Source: Hirundichthys speculiger (lineage: Eukaryota > Chordata > Actinopteri > Beloniformes > Exocoetidae). Taken from it: a stretch of 64,000 nucleotides of DNA. The position numbers and the translations under genes are program-made. The notes under the pieces were generated by a model, which was not told where the DNA came from, did not search any database, and worked only from the letters and a program-made list of their open reading frames with translations. Shown here in pieces: positions 55,215 through 64,000 of the stretch. Every line of letters starts with the position of its first letter. The stretch's first letter is position 1. Location of the stretch: NCBI GenBank assembly GCA_018398805.1, contig JAGFBZ010002561.1, forward strand, positions 62,001-126,000, written 5' to 3'.

Positions 55215-56060
55215 CTCATCAAATAATCATCGTAGATGGTAACAGCTGTAGGTAGGAAGGCTCTGCTGCAGGTCTGTGTTGAAGAAGACTCTGACTGAAG
55301 ACACTCTGTTGTTGAATAACTGTGCTGAGAAGAGGATGCTCAGGGTTGTTCAATATGTTTTTCATTTTATGAAGTATCCTTCCTTGCACAATCACCTTCG
55401 AGAAGCTCAAGAACGGAGCCAAGAACAGAACCAGCATTTCTTTTATGAGTTTATTCAGTTTCTTTAAGTTACTGGCTCTGATGCTACTCCCCCAACAGAT
55501 GACTGCAGACAAGATAACACTCTGGACATCAGATATACAGAAGATATGTAAGATCATGCTGTAAACACTAAAGGACCTAAAATTCCTCAAGAAGTCAAGT
55601 CTGCTTTGTCCCATCTTGAGCTCCTGTCTGGCAGGCGCCTCAGAGCCCTCCAGACCAACTCTTAACAGGCAGCTTCTTTCCCACAGCAGCCACTTTTAAT
55701 GAACAATAAACACATTCTTTACTGTTCACAGTTTTCATCATTCTATAGTTACAATTATCATTTTCAACTCATGTTTAATCATCACATACTAGAGACAACA
55801 TCTGCCAGCAAAGAAATCCTTGCATGTGTTTATGTACTTGGTGCATAAAGATGGTTCTGATTGCAGACAGCACCAGTGTTGCGTCTCCAGTCCAGTCCGT
55901 TGTCCAGGTGAACAGTGAGGCATTTCTACTCCTCCACCACCTCCACTTTATCTCCCATGACGGAAATAGTATTTGACTTTTTCCCCTGGTTCTCCTAAAA
56001 TTCACAATTATTATTCCAATTCTAATTTCTTTCCTATTCCAATTATCTTGTGGGAGCATC
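55215..56060 (-). mobile_element. decayed non-LTR retrotransposon, minus orientation
   Basis: On the minus strand, 56,059-55,775 has IIVNFRRTRGKSQ, typical of the LINE phrase (V)DFRRxR followed by a shifted LDNxLDW block. Positions 55,614-55,219 continue with VILSAVICWGSSIRASNLKK ... KMKNILNNPEHPLLSTV ... QQSVFSQSLLQHR, the usual C-terminal end of fish LINE ORF2 proteins. Frames are broken between the two parts. It lies between two divergent promoters. Confidence 0.7.
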
Positions 56061-56673
56061 CACCTGTGTCTTGTGGAAATTTCTTATATTGTAAAATAGG
56101 CTGAATCGTGTTAAATCCACTGAATTTATCGAAGAATATAATCCTCACAGTGCTGCCTGTATTGTCCAGGTCACTCTGGGTTCATTGAAGCAGGTGTAAC
56201 TTTTAGACTATTAGACTACAAAGTCCAATGAAGACAATCATCCAATCATCCAACCTTTTACATACAGTCTATAAATATAGTGGGGACACCACATTACAAA
56301 TAAGATACAAGATAAAGTTGCATTGCAAAACACCATGACTCAAAAATGTTTTAAAATCTGCAGTGTTTAGCCCTTGCTGCTTTTAGAATCATGGACTCTG
56401 GGAAAGAAAATACAAAAGACAATGGATGAAAGAGTCTAAAAATCCAGCTAAATGTGTAAAATTTGATGCAACTCCTTGCTTGGAATTGTGACATCATGAA
56501 CCCAGTTAAGATTCTCTCTGCAGCCTTGGCTTTAAAGGGTTTCTTTTCATAACAACAAACATTGGTCGTGAAATAAGTTGTAAATAATGAACTGACCAAG
56601 CCTTATTGTTATAATACTTTGTTTTTACTACAAATATCTAGTCTTGGGATAAACAGAAAGAGGACCTCGAAGC

Positions 56674-56687
56674 GGAAATGACGTAAT
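56674..56687 (+). promoter_or_regulatory. composite ETS/CRE-like site upstream of rab12
   Basis: The sequence cggaaatgacgtaa joins an ETS core (GGAA) directly to a CRE-like TGACGTAA, about 170 bases upstream of the rab12 start codon. This spacing matches the known composite ETS-CREB element of housekeeping promoters. Function is inferred from the motif only. Confidence 0.4.
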
Positions 56688-56841
56688 GACGGCCACAGTC
56701 TCTAATGGCTGAACAACATCAACTATCTGCGAGTAGCAAACTTTTCCAAACTTCCTCAGACACGAAAGAAACTTTTAAGTAGTATTCTTTTCTCGTTGTA
56801 TAGTAGTTTAGTTGCGTTTGACTTTCAATTAGCTATTACAG

Positions 56842-56855
56842 ATGTGGAATTTGTA

Positions 56856-56856
<1 letters not shown>
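56842..56856 (+). promoter_or_regulatory. four-codon uORF overlapping the rab12 start codon
   Basis: ATG at 56,842 encodes MWNL and ends in TAA at 56,854-56,856, so the stop shares its last base with the main ATG (TAATG). If the transcript includes 56,842, this arrangement would favour termination followed by reinitiation. The transcription start is not known. Confidence 0.4.
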
Positions 56857-63883
<7,027 letters not shown>

Positions 63884-64000
63884 GTGTGTTCAACACACAC
63901 ACACTCACCGATTCACCATAACAAAATACATATGTGAAAAAGAAATTAGGCTTTTCATCAGCTTTTATGGATCACGACAAAACAAAAAAAGGAAAATTTG

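Larger units (their letters stand above)
54962..56855. other. head-to-head napg/rab12 intergenic region
   Basis: It separates the napg start codon (minus) from the rab12 start codon (plus). The middle, 55,215-56,060, is a decayed LINE. The two promoters are expected in the flanks: about 54,962-55,210 for napg and about 56,600-56,855 for rab12. No TATA box stands out on either side. Confidence 0.5.

Overview
The window is vertebrate genomic DNA, almost certainly from a ray-finned (teleost) fish. Many short exons are bounded by GT/AG signals, and the intergenic DNA and introns carry typical teleost repeats: hAT elements with 8-bp target duplications, Tc1-like remnants, non-LTR retrotransposon fragments and a tRNA-like SINE. 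Three protein-coding genes are present. All were identified by reading exon translations against remembered vertebrate proteins; no search was run.

Layout. (1) Positions 1-42,689, + strand: the C-terminal four fifths of a piezo2 mechanosensitive channel gene, about 38 exons and 2,200 codons. The 5' end lies outside the window. The 3' UTR probably runs to about 44,370. (2) 44,370-48,615: intergenic DNA with a 478-bp hAT MITE and a dispersed repeat. (3) 48,615-54,961, - strand: the complete coding region of napg (gamma-SNAP), 12 exons and 309 codons plus stop. It is tail-to-tail with piezo2. A decayed retrotransposon lies in its third intron. (4) 54,962-56,855: the head-to-head interval between napg and rab12, mostly filled by an old reverse-oriented LINE fragment. 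A composite ETS/CRE-like site lies close to rab12. (5) 56,856 to the end, + strand: rab12, first four coding exons. The 3' end lies outside the window.

The genes act in different processes: mechanotransduction at the plasma membrane, SNARE disassembly, and Rab GTPase control of membrane traffic. The arrangement reflects synteny, not an operon. The convergent piezo2-napg pair matches the human 18p11.2 arrangement as I remember it.

Most notable observations. Two separate piezo2 exons (12,763-12,865 and 33,003-33,310) each carry one extra base relative to the conserved frame. Every other exon keeps phase, so these are assembly errors or real frameshift alleles. Several in-frame candidate cassette exons (33, 99 and 174 nt) fall in cytoplasmic loops of piezo2. 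At least five hAT-type insertions can be delimited to the base by TIRs and 8-bp duplications; one carries an N-terminal transposase-like exon and one is nested inside another repeat. No undescribed multi-gene system was found. The window is ordinary vertebrate gene space with informative details.
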